The notes beneath the pieces are model-generated. The model saw nothing but the letters and a program-made list of their open reading frames with translations. It was not told the DNA's origin and made no database searches. The translations under genes and the position numbers were made by a program. From positions 38,606,760 to 38,670,759 of the forward strand of contig NC_083576.1 of NCBI RefSeq assembly GCF_027579695.1: a stretch of 64,000 nt of DNA, in the 5' to 3' direction. Shown here one piece after another: positions 52,031 to 62,933 of this stretch (position 1 is the first letter of the stretch; every line of letters starts with the position of its first letter). Origin of the DNA: Neoarius graeffei (lineage: Eukaryota; Chordata; Actinopteri; Siluriformes; Ariidae).

Positions 52031-53218
52031 TATTGACCTTTAAAGCACTGAATGGTCTTGTGCCACAGTACCTGAGTGAACTTCTGGTCCTCTATGACCC
52101 ACCACGCCTACTTAGATCAAAAGGTGCAGGCTATCTGCTGGTACCTCGTATAGTGAAAGCTACATCGGGGGCAGAGCCTTTTCTTACAAAGCCCCGCAGT
52201 TATGGAACAGCCTTCCAAGTAGTGTTGAGGAATCAGACACAGTCTCAGTGTTTAAGTCTATGCTGAAAACATATCTGTTTAGTCAAGCCTTTTGTTAATG
52301 GTGTTTATGAGGTAAAGGTGTACCATAGATCTGGAGGGTCCTCAGACATAGAGTGTTTTGGTAAACTGGGATGTATGGATGCTGTCAGTCCCCACTTGCT
52401 TGCTCACTCGAGTTTGTTGACGGTGTAGTGGCTGGCTGCTTTATGTCCCAGGGCTCCCTCATGCCTGTGTTACCTCCTGGCTCTCCCCTTTTAGATATGC
52501 TGTCATAGTTAGTTGCCGGAGTCCCTGCTTGTACTCAGTGCAATATGTATGATGTTCCTACTTATTCAGGTGACATTGGGCATACCTACCAACCTGTGTT
52601 TTCTCTCTCTTCCCCCCCCCCCCCCAATTTGTCCCTCTGAGTTACATGTCTGTCCTGGGATCGAGATGCTGGCCTCTTCTGCTCTTCGGACCTGCCTGGT
52701 CCATCTTGGTGCCCTGTGTCTGGTTGGAGTCTCATCACATCACTCCTGTGGAGGGCAGCCCCATGTGGACAGTTGGGAGTCATGCCTGGAGGACGCTCTG
52801 GACTCTTGCAGTGGTGTTTTTGGGACTGCAGTTGACTTGCTGACTTTAGGACTACAGTTGACTTGCTGACTTTGGGACTGCGGTTGTCATGAACGGTTTT
52901 GCACTCGGGTTTCCGTTGGTGGGGGGTTTATAGCATCAACGAAGCTGACTTTCTTAGGACTGTTAATGTTATAGTCATGTTGTCTGTTGTTGCCTGGATG
53001 GGGATGGGTTCTCTTTTGATTCTGGTTCCTCTCGAGGTTTCTTCCTCGTGTCATTTGAGGGAGTTTTTCCTTGCCGCCATTGCCACAGGCGTGCTCGTTG
53101 GGGATAGATTGGGGATAAAATTATGAGCAGCTCATATTTTAAGTTGTTCAAATTCTGTAAAGCTGCTTTGCATCAATGTTTATCGTTAAAAGTGCTATAC
53201 AAATAAACTTGACTTGAC
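52031..53218 (+). pseudogene. LINE B C-terminus and 3' UTR
   Basis: The protein end (TFKALNGLVPQYLSELLVLY and a GAGYLLVPRIVKATS segment) runs to about 52298 with one frame break. The 3' UTR follows, with the landmarks seen at 19619-20302 (GGTTCCTCTCGAGGTTTCTT, GGGAGTTTTTCCTTGCC). Confidence 0.88.
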
Positions 53219-55040
53219 TGCGTGAACTGTATGGGTTCTGGGCAAACTCCACACACTCATGCACTTAACCCAGGAGAATTTGCGGCAGGCACAAGAACGT
53301 CAAGTCCAACTGTATGAGAGGGGCATGTGCCTTAGAGAGTTCATGCCGGGAGACAAAGTGCTCATGTTATTGCCCATGTCGAGCTCCAAATTGATCGCCA
53401 AGTGGCAAGGGCCCTTCGAGGTCACACGGCGAGTCGGGGACATCAACTATGAGGTGAGGCGAATGGACAGGGGTGGGGCATTACAGATTTATCACCTCAA
53501 TCTGTTAAAACATTGGAATGAGGAGGTCCCCGTGGCATTGGTGTCAGTAATTCCAGAGAAGGCGGAGCTGGGGCCAGAGATTCAAAAAAGAAAATTGACA
53601 TCACCAACCACTCCGGTCCCTTGTGGAGACCACCTCTCCTCGGCCCAACTCACAGAGGTAGCCCAGTTGCAGAAGGAATTTTCAGACATGTTTTCACCCC
53701 TGCCCGGCCGCACCCACCTCATAGAACACCACATTGAGATGTCCCCGAGGGCGGTAGTGCGCAGCCGCCCTTACCGCCTGCCCAAACACAAAAAAAAAGT
53801 GGTCTGGGATGAACTCAAGGCCATGCTCAAAATGGGCATAATCGAGGCGTCCCACAGTGACTGGAGCAGCCCAGTGGTCCTGGTTCCCAAGACTGATGGG
53901 TCGGTCCTGTTCTGTGTGGACTATAGAAAGGTCAATGCGGTGTCTAAATTTGATGCATACCCAATGCCTCGCATTGATGAGCTGATCGATTGATTAGGCA
54001 CTGCTCCTTTTTACTTGACACTGGATTTAACGAAGGGATATTAGCAGATCCCTTTGACTCCTCTATCCTGAGAGAAAACAGCCTTTTACACACTGTTTAG
54101 GTTACACCAATTCGTCACACTTCCTTTTGGGTTGTTTGGGGCTCCCGCAATGTTCCAGCGGCTCATGGACAGGGTTCTCTGCCCCCATGCCGCCTACACA
54201 GCTGCATAACTCGGTGATATTATCATCTATAGCAATGATTGGCCGCGGCACCTCAAACACCTTAGGGCTGTCCTAAAGTCACTGAGGTGTGCGGGTCTCA
54301 CAGCTAACCCAAAAAAGTGTGCAATTGGGTGGGTGGAAGTGCAGTATCTGGGTTTCCACTTGGGTCATGGGCAGGTGCGACCCCAAATTAACAAGACTGC
54401 AGCGATTGCGTCCTGCTCAAGGCCCAAGACCAAAAAGGGGGTGAGACAGTTCCTGGGGCTGGCTGGCTACTATTCTAGGTTCATACCTAATTATTCAGAT
54501 GTCACCAGTCTGCTGACTGATCTCAGTAAAAAGGGAGCACTAGATCCGGTCTAGTGGATGGAGCAGTGCCAACAGGCTTTCTCTAGGGTAAAGGCTGAAC
54601 TGTATGGGGGGCCACTTTTACACCCCCTGACTTTTCCCTCCCCTTTATTTTACAGACAGATGCATCGGACATGGGGCTGGGGGCCGTTCTGTCCCAGAAG
54701 GTGGAGGGGGAGGAACGTCCCGTGCTGTACATTAGCTGAAAGTTGTCAATGTGTGAAGGCAAGTACAGCACGATAGAGAAAGAGTGCCTGGCCATAAAGT
54801 GGGTGGTCCTCGCCCTCCGGTACTACCTACTGGGATGCCTTTTCACCCTCTGTTCGGACCACACGCCCCTCCAGTGGCTCCACCGCATGAAGGATGCCAA
54901 CGTGTGGATCACCCGTTGGTATCTCGCCCTTCAGCCATTCAAATTCAAGGTGGTCCACAGGCCGGGGGCACAGATAGTGGTGGCGGACTTCCTGTCCTGT
55001 CAAGGGGGGGTCTGCTGCAGGCCAGACAGCTCCCCGGCCT
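53219..55040 (+). pseudogene. Gmr1-like element A integrase end, RT and RNase H
   Basis: After a remnant reading RELYGF, a deletion joins to the integrase C-terminus (KLHTLMHLTQENLRQAQERQ, KLIAKWQGPFEVTRRVGDIN). RT follows in the same frame (RPYRLPKHKKKVVWDELKAM, SPVVLVPKTDGSV) to a stop at 53991-53993. The catalytic YLDD appears as stop-L-G-D at 54207-54218. RT connection (VRQFLGLAGYYSRFIPNYSD) and RNase H (STIEKECLAIKWVVLALRYY, CSDHTPLQWLHRM) follow. Dead. Confidence 0.9.
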
Positions 55041-55059
55041 GAGTCGGGCGGTGGGGGTA

Positions 55060-55374
55060 TGTGGCAGCGGGGGCATGGCTGAGTGTCAGTTTGTGAATGG
55101 AGGGCAGAGTCGGGGAAGATGAGTGGTCAAATCGCTACACCTGTTGTCAGTTAATGTGTTTGTGTGTCTCTTGCAGTGATGGCACTCCATAAAAGGAGTA
55201 AGAGAAGCAGAGGAAGAGAGATTGGGACCAGAATACGACAGTGTGTGTGTCTGAGTGTCTGTGTGTGTCCCAAATGAAAAAGATTTGTGCTGAAAAGCCA
55301 AATAAAACTAAATCTGATGGTAACAACAGCCTGCCATACTTCTGTGCTCCACCCACATCCGGGCAGCTTCTACA
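55060..55374 (+). repeat. 3' LTR of Gmr1-like element A
   Basis: 315 bp, closely matching the 5' LTR, with a longer GTGTGTG stretch. It follows the RNase H end directly, without integrase in between. Confidence 0.93.
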
Positions 55375-55468
55375 TGGATAAAATTAGCTCATATGTTTAA
55401 AGCCTTTAATTTTCTGTAAAGCTGCTTTGCAACAATGCTTGTTGCTAAAAGTGCTATACAAATAAACT

Positions 55469-55800
55469 TGACAACAGCAGAAAATCAAGTATACTTGGGA
55501 CATGGGAGACACCCATGCACACATCTGTGTCCACGTTGCATGACGCAGTGACTGCAGAAGTACGGTATACTTCAGTCCTCAATTTGTCTGTTGTGCAACT
55601 CTGTGACAGCAGCCTGCCACTGGACATACTCCTCTGCTTTATTTTGGTGGTGTGCAGTGAGTGCCTGTCATTTCCATGATAGACATATCAGTTTAAACAG
55701 GGTCCTTCTCTCTGCCACCTTCACCAGAGTCCACTGACCACCAGAGACTTCATCAACCACAGAGTTAGCTCACCTGACCAGATTATCTAGCTACATAGCT
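55469..55800. other. Unassigned spacer
   Basis: No gene or repeat family recognised between the end of LINE-A and the microsatellite cluster. Confidence 0.3.
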
Positions 55801-55881
55801 AATAATAATAATAATAATAATAAGAAGAAGAAGAAGAAGAAGAATGAATGAATGAATGAATGAATTTATTTATTTATTTCG
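55801..55881 (+). repeat. Compound microsatellite (TAA)n(GAA)n(TGAA)n(TTTA)n
   Basis: Four adjoining short-repeat types. The last two overlap the 3' tail of the minus-strand LINE that follows. Confidence 0.9.
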
Positions 55882-56080
55882 GTCAACAACAACAACAGCA
55901 GTATATGTACAATACAAGCCAATTTAGTCACCACAAACACAACAGTTCTGTGGCTAACCAAAAAGGGTTTAGGCTGAAGCAAAGCTTATAAGTGCCTAAC
56001 CCACAAATCACTTGCCCGACAGGATGGTCCAAAGAGCCATACAAATAAAATGCAATAACGAAAAAGAAATAACTGTCATT

Positions 56081-56145
<65 letters not shown>

Positions 56146-56757
56146 CACACAAAAAAGATTGAAGAAAAAAAGAAAGAAAAGATATTAAGCAACATTTATT
56201 TAATCCTTTAACTATCCATACATTCCTTTCTATACTTCTCAAGTATAATGTTTTTAAGCTTTATCTTGAAATGTGCAACACGTTTACTCTCTTTAATTTC
56301 AACAGGTAAACTATTCCACAGCTTCACCCCACATACAGATATACACATACTTTTCAGCGTGGTATGAACTATTGGCTGTTTCAGGTTCCCTCTCCCTCTT
56401 AAGTGATACCCCCCTTCTCTATCTATAAACATTTTCTGAATATTGCCAGAAAATCAATTATGTCTTACTTTATACAGAAACTGTGCAGTTTTGAAATCAA
56501 CTAAATCTCTAAATTTCAGTATTTTTGACTTTAGAAACAGTGCATTAGTATGTTCATGGTATTCTACGTTATTCACTATTCTTATTACCTTCTTCTGCAT
56601 AATGTATATTGACTGCAGGGTACTTTTATAGGTGTTGCCCCAAACTTCCACACAATAAGTCAGATATGGTAAAAAGAGAGTACAATACAATATGTGCAAT
56701 GATTTATCATTCAGAATGTGCCTTATTTTGCAAATTATTATTGGCCTATTGTGGTTG
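55850..56757 (-). mobile_element. LINE E 3' end (minus strand)
   Basis: Short-repeat tail at the left (AATGAATGAATG...TTTATTTATT), 3' UTR with an (AT)n expansion at 56085-56142, and the distal part of an RT to about 56757, where it is 5' truncated. Confidence 0.82.
56208..56757 (-). pseudogene. LINE E reverse transcriptase C-terminus
   Basis: Minus-strand blocks read ICKIRHILNDKSLHILYCTL, LTYCVEVWGNTYKSTLQSIY and, after a frame break, VCGVKLWNSLPVEIKESK. These are the thumb and C-terminal region of a non-LTR RT, different in wording from LINEs A-C. Catalytic part absent. Confidence 0.82.
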
Positions 56758-57228
56758 AGAACGAGCGGCATGTGGCTGAGTGGTGGCAGAGCGGTGGTGG
56801 AGGCAGAGCGGTGTTTTCCTGAGGAGAAGCTATGTGCTGGAGTTGTGTGGAGTGATGCTGCTCCAGAGTGAGAGCTGCTCAGTGGTAGCAGTGTTAGCAA
56901 AGCTAACTCTCTGTGGAGAATCAACTGAGGAGGAAAGCTAGATAGAGAAGTCACTGCCATTCTGTGCCCTGATGCGAAAAAGAAAAGAAATTCAAGTAAT
57001 GCCACCAAAAAATAACTTAATGGATGAGATCAAGGATTTAAAAAAAATCGCTCGATTTCCTTATGAAAGAGGTTTCTGCTGTCCACAAGCAGCAGAAAAT
57101 AATAATGGAATTGATAGAGGAGGTGAAATCCCTCAGGATCCAAAATGTTGAGAAGGACCAGAAGATCATGCTGCTGGAAAACCGGGTCGAAAATCTTGAA
57201 CAATATTCAAGTCTCTATAATAATTTTA
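56758..57228 (+). pseudogene. LINE ORF1 N-terminus with coiled coil
   Basis: A 5' UTR-like GC-richer stretch is followed by MPPKNNLMDEIKDLKK (56999) and, in another frame, KQQKIIMELIEEVKSLRIQN and LLENRVENLEQYS. Heptad-like Leu/Ile/Val spacing indicates a coiled coil, as in ORF1 proteins of several LINE clades. It breaks off at an AAT repeat. Confidence 0.65.
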
Positions 57229-57230
57229 CA

Positions 57231-57268
<38 letters not shown>
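57231..57268 (+). repeat. (AAT)n microsatellite at a LINE-LINE junction
   Basis: About 12 AAT units between a plus-strand ORF1 fragment and a minus-strand RT fragment. Confidence 0.92.
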
Positions 57269-57270
<2 letters not shown>

Positions 57271-57553
57271 TAGCTTTTCTCAATGCTACCTCCCCAGTAT
57301 ACCACAGCACACAAGAGAATGATAGCAACCACTGACTGGTAAAACAGCTGCAGGAGTTTTCTATAGATGTTAAATGACCCCAGCTTCCTCTGCCCCTTTC
57401 TGTATACCATGTCCATGTTCTCTGACCAGTCCAGTTTGTTATCCAGCTGCAGTCCAAGGTACAGTACTTATTGCTCCTGACTACCTCCACATCAACCCCC
57501 TCAATGGAGACTGGTAGCTTCAGTGGCCTAAACAAATGATAGCGGAGCTCCAT
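57269..57553 (-). pseudogene. CR1-like LINE reverse transcriptase fragment
   Basis: The minus strand reads LPVSIEGVDVEVVRSNKY, then WSENMDMVYRKGQRKLGSFN and LLQLFYQSVVAIILLCAVVY across two frames. This is the region after the catalytic box of a CR1-like RT, probably the same family as the 3' end at 7204-8262. Confidence 0.8.
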
Positions 57554-58439
57554 ACTTAAAAAAATATGGTAACCTATAGAGTTGATTTTTCATGGACACA
57601 CAGGGATCCCAGCTGTGTACGTCCATCCATGCCCCTCACGATTCTGATTAGCTGTTTGATTTTGGCGGGAACTAGAAGTGTGAGTTCGGCTACATAACTT
57701 ATTTTTGTCTACAGATAATTTCATATTTATCGGGTTTTTCCACCGAGAACAACTCAAACAGCGCAACAAAATAATAATCATTTTTTACAAACTTTAATAG
57801 AAACTTTAAAAAGATGTCAGAACAAGTTAACCAAGGAGAAAAAGAAGAAGTCAAAACTGGGAAGAGAAAGAGAGTTTTGACAGAGGAAGAAAAGGAAAGA
57901 AGATGTGAAAGAGCTAGAGAAAGGTGAAGAAATCTTTCACAAGAAAAGCGACAAGCTGAAAGAGAAAGAAAATGTGTAAAAAATGAATTAATAGAAATGA
58001 TGAGTTGTAGGAATTTAATTCTAAATAGTGATGTTGATTTTGAAATCACTGCGAAATCCTTCGGGATCTGACAAGTTGACCTGAATCCAGTCACTGTTTT
58101 CATGAATCGTGTATCTTTTGTTTTCAAAACATTTTGCTATAAATCCCTAAAACACACTGTAGTTTATAGTAATAAAAAGAATAATATACATGTGAGTTTG
58201 GAGAAATTTATCTTCTCATGATAAAATTGATATTGAAACACATCAAAGTACATCATCTGTTGCATGTTTGTTTTCATTTGAATGGAAGCTCCGCTATTAT
58301 TCAAATTATTGAACTCAGGTTTCCGGTTCCGGTTGAGTGTACGCTGGCGCATTTGCTGCCGCTGCTCACCGGCCCTTATTTGTTAATTTTATTGAATATA
58401 TGGACTTTGCAGTAGATATTTAACATTCGGCAAACACGG
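57554..58439 (+). other. Unassigned region with a short basic frame
   Basis: From ATG 57814 a frame with one internal stop reads KTGKRKRVLTEEEKERRCER, then EKRQAERERKCVKNELIEM. This strongly basic, helix-prone segment resembles the N-termini of some multi-copy fish transposon proteins, but I cannot name it. The long minus-strand frame over the same DNA is its shadow. The rest is unassigned. Confidence 0.35.
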
Positions 58440-59816
58440 CGCTGTTGGTTTTATACCTTGGGTCCCCTATCAAAACAACCTGTTTGTCAGTTTTGTCTGA
58501 TCTGGTCTGCTCACCTGTGGACTGCTCAACTGTGGGGCTTCCACGCCTCCCTACTCCTACTGCTTTCCGGGAATGTTACTTCTCTCCTGCTCAATATGAA
58601 GATTCACAACCTTGCCATGAGGTTTGTGCTCACCTGGACTGTCTTGTCCATTATATTTAATCCATCATCAGCCTTACTCCATTACACAGCTGCTGAGCTC
58701 CTCCAGCTTCGGCTCCACTGATATGATCCTCCACTGCTTCAGCATCTCTGCCCTGACATCGCTCGCCCACCTCCTTGGAAATACATCCACCGTGGCTCCC
58801 GACGAAGCTACCACATTGACGACTCCACTGCAAGCAACTCCATCTGGTCCACAACTCGAAATCCTCCGAGAAACTCCGGTAGGAAAGTGGACCACAGTGT
58901 ATTAGCCAGCCTAGCCAGGTTGGCTAGCGTCAACTTCACCAATGAGCGCAGCAACATCAAAATTGGATTATTTAACATCCATTCTCTTACGGGCAAGGGA
59001 CAACTGCTCCAGGACCTCCTCCGTGATTGCAAGTATGACTTTTTATGTCTAACTGAGACGTGGCAACAACCCAATGACTACTCTTAGCTGAATGACTCTG
59101 TACCACCTGGGCTTGTTTACACCTACCAGCCCCGTCTCACCAGCAGAGGAGGAGGTCTCGCGATAATCTACTGCGAGACCTGGAACATCTCACCTGTTAC
59201 AGTTCCAGCATATTCATCTTTTGAAACTCTGTCTCTTCAACTTAATGGTCCGACTCCAACTGTTCTAGTTACTATCTATCGCCCACCCAAACCTAACAAG
59301 GATTTTGTTAATGACTTCTCTGCTTTTCTCACTCACATCTGCTCTCTCTTTCCCAATGTAATTATGCTTGGTGATTATAATATTCATATGGACAACTTAA
59401 ATCAGGCTCTTACCAAGGATTTTACATCATGCCTGGACAGTTTTGGTCTAAAACAGTACATTGACTTCCCTACCCACACTAAAGGACATATTTTGGATCT
59501 GGTCTGTTGCTCTGGTGTCAATCTGGTGTCAGAGATCTTCCCATCTCTGATCACATGTTAATTTCATTCAACTCTATCTTAAAACTGTCCAAAACTAAGC
59601 AGTCACATCTTATCTCTTTCCATAATATTAAAAACATTGATTTAGCAGCTCTCTCCTCAGGTATTGACAGCCTCTCCAGTTTAATTTACTCTTCCCCGCC
59701 TGATCAACTGGTTACCCTCTACAATGATCATCTCCACACTCTGTTGAACTCACTTGCCCCTGTAAAAACTTGGACTGTATCATTCACTCACTCTGCTCCC
59801 TGGTTTTCACCTCTTC
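58440..59816 (+). mobile_element. L2-like LINE H, endonuclease part
   Basis: ORF2 text is followed across a Tc1 insertion at 59819-61420 and seems to continue for about 70 bp at 61423-61490. No RT is present. Confidence 0.8.
58900..59816 (+). pseudogene. LINE H AP endonuclease pseudogene
   Basis: Domain blocks in order: NIKIGLFNIHSLTGKGQLLQ, DFLCLTETWQQPNDYS, then a stop, GGGLAIIYCETWNIS, TVLVTIYRPPKPNKDF, VIMLGDYNIHMDN (catalytic Asp-x-Asn) and THTKGHILDLVC. The last S-D-H region (SLITC) has lost frame. Endonucleases of this type nick genomic DNA at the insertion site. Confidence 0.87.
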
Positions 59817-59818
59817 TA

Positions 59819-61420
59819 CAACCCCGATTCCAAAAAAGTTGGGACAAAGTACAAATTGTAAATAAAAACGGAATGCAATAATTTACAAATCTCAAAAACT
59901 GATATTGTATTCACAGTAGAACATAGACAACATATCAAATGTCGAAAGTGAGACATTTTGAAATTTCATGCCAAATATTGGCTCATTTGAAATTTCATGA
60001 CAGCAACACATCTCAAAAAAGTTGGGACAGGGGCAATAAGAGGCTGGAAAAGTTAAAGGTACACAAAAGGAACAGCTGGAGGACCAAATTGCAACTCATT
60101 AGGTCAATTGGCAATAGGTCATTAACATGACTGGGTATAAAAAGAGCATCTTGGAGTGGCAGCGGCTCTCAGAAGTAAAGATGGGAAGAGGATCACCAAT
60201 CCCCCTAATTCTGCGCCGACAAATAGTGGAGCAATATCAGAAAGGAGTTTGACAGTGTAAAATTGCAAAGAGTTTGAACATATCATCATCTACAGTGCAT
60301 AATATCATCAAAAGATTCAGAGAATCTGGAAGAATCTCTGTGCATAAGGGTCAAGGCCGGAAAACCATACTGAGTGCCTGTGATCTTTGGGCCCTTAGAC
60401 GGCACTGCATCACATACAGGCATGCTTCTGTATTGGAAATCACAAAATGGGCTCAGGAATATTTCCAGAGAACATTATCTGTGAACACGATTCACCGTGC
60501 CATCCGCTGTTGCCAGCTAAAACGCTATAGTTCAAAGAAGAAGCCGTATCTAAACATGATCCAGAAGCGCAGACGTCTTCTCTGGGCCAAGGCTTATTTA
60601 AAATGGACTGTGGCAAAGTGGAAAACTGTTCTGTGGTCAGACGAATCAAAATTTGAAGTTCTTTATGGAAATCAGGGACGCCGTGTCATTCGGACTAAAG
60701 AGGAGAAGGATGACCCGAGTTGTTATCAGCACTCAGTTCAGAAGCCTGCATCTCTGATGGTATGGGGTTGCATTAGTGCGTGTGGCATGGGCAGCTTACA
60801 CATCTGGAAAGACACCATCAATGCTGAAAGGTCTATCCAGGTTCTAGAGCAACATATGCTCCCATCCAGACGACGTCTCTTTCAGGGAAGACCTTGCATT
60901 TTCCAACATGACAATGCCAAACCACATACTGCATCAATTACAGCATCATGGCTGCGTAGAAGAAGGGTCTGGGTACTGAACTGGCCAGCCTGCAGTCCAG
61001 ATCTTTCACCCATAGAAAACATTTGGCGCATCATAAAATGGAAGATACGACAAAAAAGACCTAAGACATTTGAACAACTAGAATCCTACACTAGACAAGA
61101 ATGGGTTAACATTCCTATCCCTAAACTTGAACAACTTGTCTCCTCAGTCCCCAGACATTTACAGACTGTTGTAAAGAGAAAAGGGGATGTCTCACAGTGG
61201 TAAACATGGCCTTGTCCCAACTTTGAGATGTGTTGTTGTCATGAAATTTAAAATCACCTAATTTTTCTCTTTAAATGATACATTTTCTCAGTTTAAACAT
61301 TTGATATGTCATCTATGTTCTATTCTGAATAAAATATGGAATTTTGAAACTTCCACATAATTGCATTCCGTTTTTATTTACAATTTGTACTTTATCCCAA
61401 CTTTTTTGGAATCGGGGTTG
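59819..61420 (+). mobile_element. Tc1-type transposon, complete (1602 bp)
   Basis: Starts CAACCCCGATTCCAAAAAAG and ends in its inverse at 61420, with TA on both sides (59817-59818, 61421-61422). AAAAAAGTTGGGAC is repeated inside each end (for example near 60014), an IR/DR layout. A truncated relative is at 63322-64000. Confidence 0.95.
60181..61203 (+). pseudogene. Tc1-type transposase, single nonsense codon (340 codons)
   Basis: ATG 60181 begins MGRGSPIPLILRRQIVEQYQ; TAA-terminated at 61203. The only lesion I see is TGA at 60250-60252, codon 24. DNA-binding helices ([32 protein letters not shown]) and the triad are complete: [24 protein letters not shown] and [14 protein letters not shown]. 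If an internal start were used, most of the protein could still be made, but without the first helices. Confidence 0.92.
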
Positions 61421-61490
61421 TATAAACAACAGATGAAGACTCAAGTCAGAGTGAGATCAAGAAAGAAAGTGATTATGCATTCTTTTCATA

Positions 61491-61794
61491 CTCATTAACC
61501 CTATGAATCTAAGGCTATTTTCAGGGTCATTTCAGTACCTTTGCTTTTAAATGCTTATCTTGATCATTAGAACATTCTGCATCATTACAAAACTCCGGTT
61601 CCACTCTTTCTCATGGTATGTGTTCAATATCTACGTAATGATGAGTTCATGAGTAATTCAAACAAGAGTAATAGGTGTAGAAATGGATGCAGAGCAGTAT
61701 GCAGATTGTAACTATGATTAAAGGTGATGTAAATTCAAAATTATTTTTCTCTAACACGTCGTCACATAGAGAAGCAACTAGCAACATTGGAAAG
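61491..61794. other. Unassigned spacer
   Basis: Unique-looking AT-rich DNA without a recognisable gene. Confidence 0.3.
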
Positions 61795-61880
61795 ATCAAG
61801 TCAAGACAATTTATTTGTATAGCATTTTTAACAATAGGCATTGCTGCAAAGCAGTTTGACAGAAAAATATAGATTTTAAA
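61795..61880 (-). mobile_element. L2-like LINE 3' tip (minus strand)
   Basis: TCAAGTCAAGACAATTTATT and GCTGCAAAGCAGTTTGACAG are the inverse of the 3' tip of LINEs A and B. Only about 85 bp remain, an extreme 5' truncation. Confidence 0.75.
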
Positions 61881-61887
61881 CATATTA

Positions 61888-62345
61888 AAGGGGAACTGAA
61901 GGCGATTTTTTATTATCAAAATTCTATTTCTCATTTTATTAAATATAGGAATGCATTTCAGACAGCTATTTTGTCACTGCTATAGCAAGTTATGAGTGTT
62001 TGAAATATGCTATGTAATATATCAGTCCATATGTCAAAGCAATGGCCATAAATGAGATTCGCTGAGACCTGTGTGAGACCTATGCGAGACTTCGTAGGAT
62101 GGAAGTAAAACGTACAGCAGAAATCAAAGTGACCAACATCTGCCAACGTTGTCAAAAGACGCACACGCCCTCCTTCGAATGCTGATGTAATCAAGCCGGA
62201 AGTTTTCCCTGTGTCCTAAATCGCTCCCTACTCACTATATAGGGCACTACACAGTAGAGACACAATTTTTGTAGTGCTGTCCGAAACCTTAGTAAGGATT
62301 ATGTGGGAAATGCACTCAGTATAATATGTATTTATCACAAAAATA
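61888..62345. repeat. Possible MITE or non-autonomous repeat
   Basis: Starts TTAAAGGGGAACTGAAGGCG, a start like that of the MITE at 14951, and contains CTCACTATATAGGGCACTAC, a phrase I associate with dispersed fish repeats. No clear right end. Confidence 0.4.
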
Positions 62346-62347
62346 TA

Positions 62348-62762
62348 CACTGGTGCTTGAAAGTTTGTGAACCCTTTAGAATTTTCTATATTTCTGCATA
62401 AATATGACCTAAAACATCATCAGATTTTCACACAAGTCCTAAAAGTAGATAAAGAGAACCCAGTGAAACAAATGAGACAAAAATATTATACTTGGTCATT
62501 TATTTATTGAGGAAAAGGATCCAATATTACATATCTGTGAGTGGCAAAAGTATGTGAACCTCTAGGATTAGCAGTTAATTTGAAGGTGAAATTAGAGTCA
62601 GGTGTTTTCAAATCAATGGGATGACAATCAGGTGTGAGTGGGCACCCTGTTTTATTTAAAGAACAGGGATCTATCAAAGTCTGATCTTCACAACACATTT
62701 GTGGAAGTGTATCATGGCATGAACAAAGGAGATTTCTGAGGACCTCAGAAAAAGTGTTGTTG
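62348..62762 (+). mobile_element. Tc1-like element, head fragment only
   Basis: Left terminal repeat and first 15 or so codons of the same family as 9887-11496, including the TGA at codon 3. It stops abruptly at 62762 where unrelated sequence begins. Confidence 0.9.
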
Positions 62763-62873
62763 GGGGGGCGCTAGTGAGCCATGAGCTGGTAGGTCGCTTT
62801 ACCCGATAGCTCTCGCAAAGATTTGATTAAAATATGGTTATAACTTGATATTTTAGTAATTGTTTCATACAAG

Positions 62874-62933
<60 letters not shown>

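Larger units (their letters stand above)
48503..53218 (+). mobile_element. L2-like LINE copy B, 5' truncated, inside integrase
   Basis: LINE sequence covers 48521-48535, 50127-50330 and 52031-53218, split by a Tc1 and by Gmr1-like element B. It ends AAATAAACTTGACTTGAC. Integrase text resumes in phase after it (CGTGAACTGTATGGG). At the left junction is an 18-bp filler. Confidence 0.85.
46445..55374 (+). mobile_element. Gmr1-like Ty3/gypsy element A, gutted and filled with insertions
   Basis: LTRs 46445-46745 and 55060-55374 and an exact TGGAT duplication (46440-46444, 55375-55379) define it. Inside, integrase (48138-48502, and 53219 onward) precedes reverse transcriptase and RNase H, the gene order that sets Gmr1-like elements apart from other Ty3/gypsy elements. 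Gag and protease are gone, replaced by a minus-strand LINE and a SINE piece. A second LINE splits integrase. It interrupts the 3' UTR of LINE-A. Confidence 0.9.
35905..55468 (+). mobile_element. L2-like LINE copy A, outer shell of a nested stack
   Basis: Pieces at 35905-36443 (endonuclease), 41992-42171 (linker), 42942-44078 (RT end and 3' UTR start), 45933-46439 (3' UTR) and 55380-55468 (3' terminus AAATAAACTTGAC) are in order and on one strand. Target duplications of the insertions join most pieces exactly. The only large gap is the first half of the RT, lost where two SINEs now sit. It was already dead and 5' incomplete. Confidence 0.82.

Noticed and set aside
57699..58127. 142-codon minus-strand frame
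   Set aside because: Its Leu/Ser/Phe-rich composition is the complement of a Lys/Glu-rich plus-strand frame; no signal or domain otherwise.
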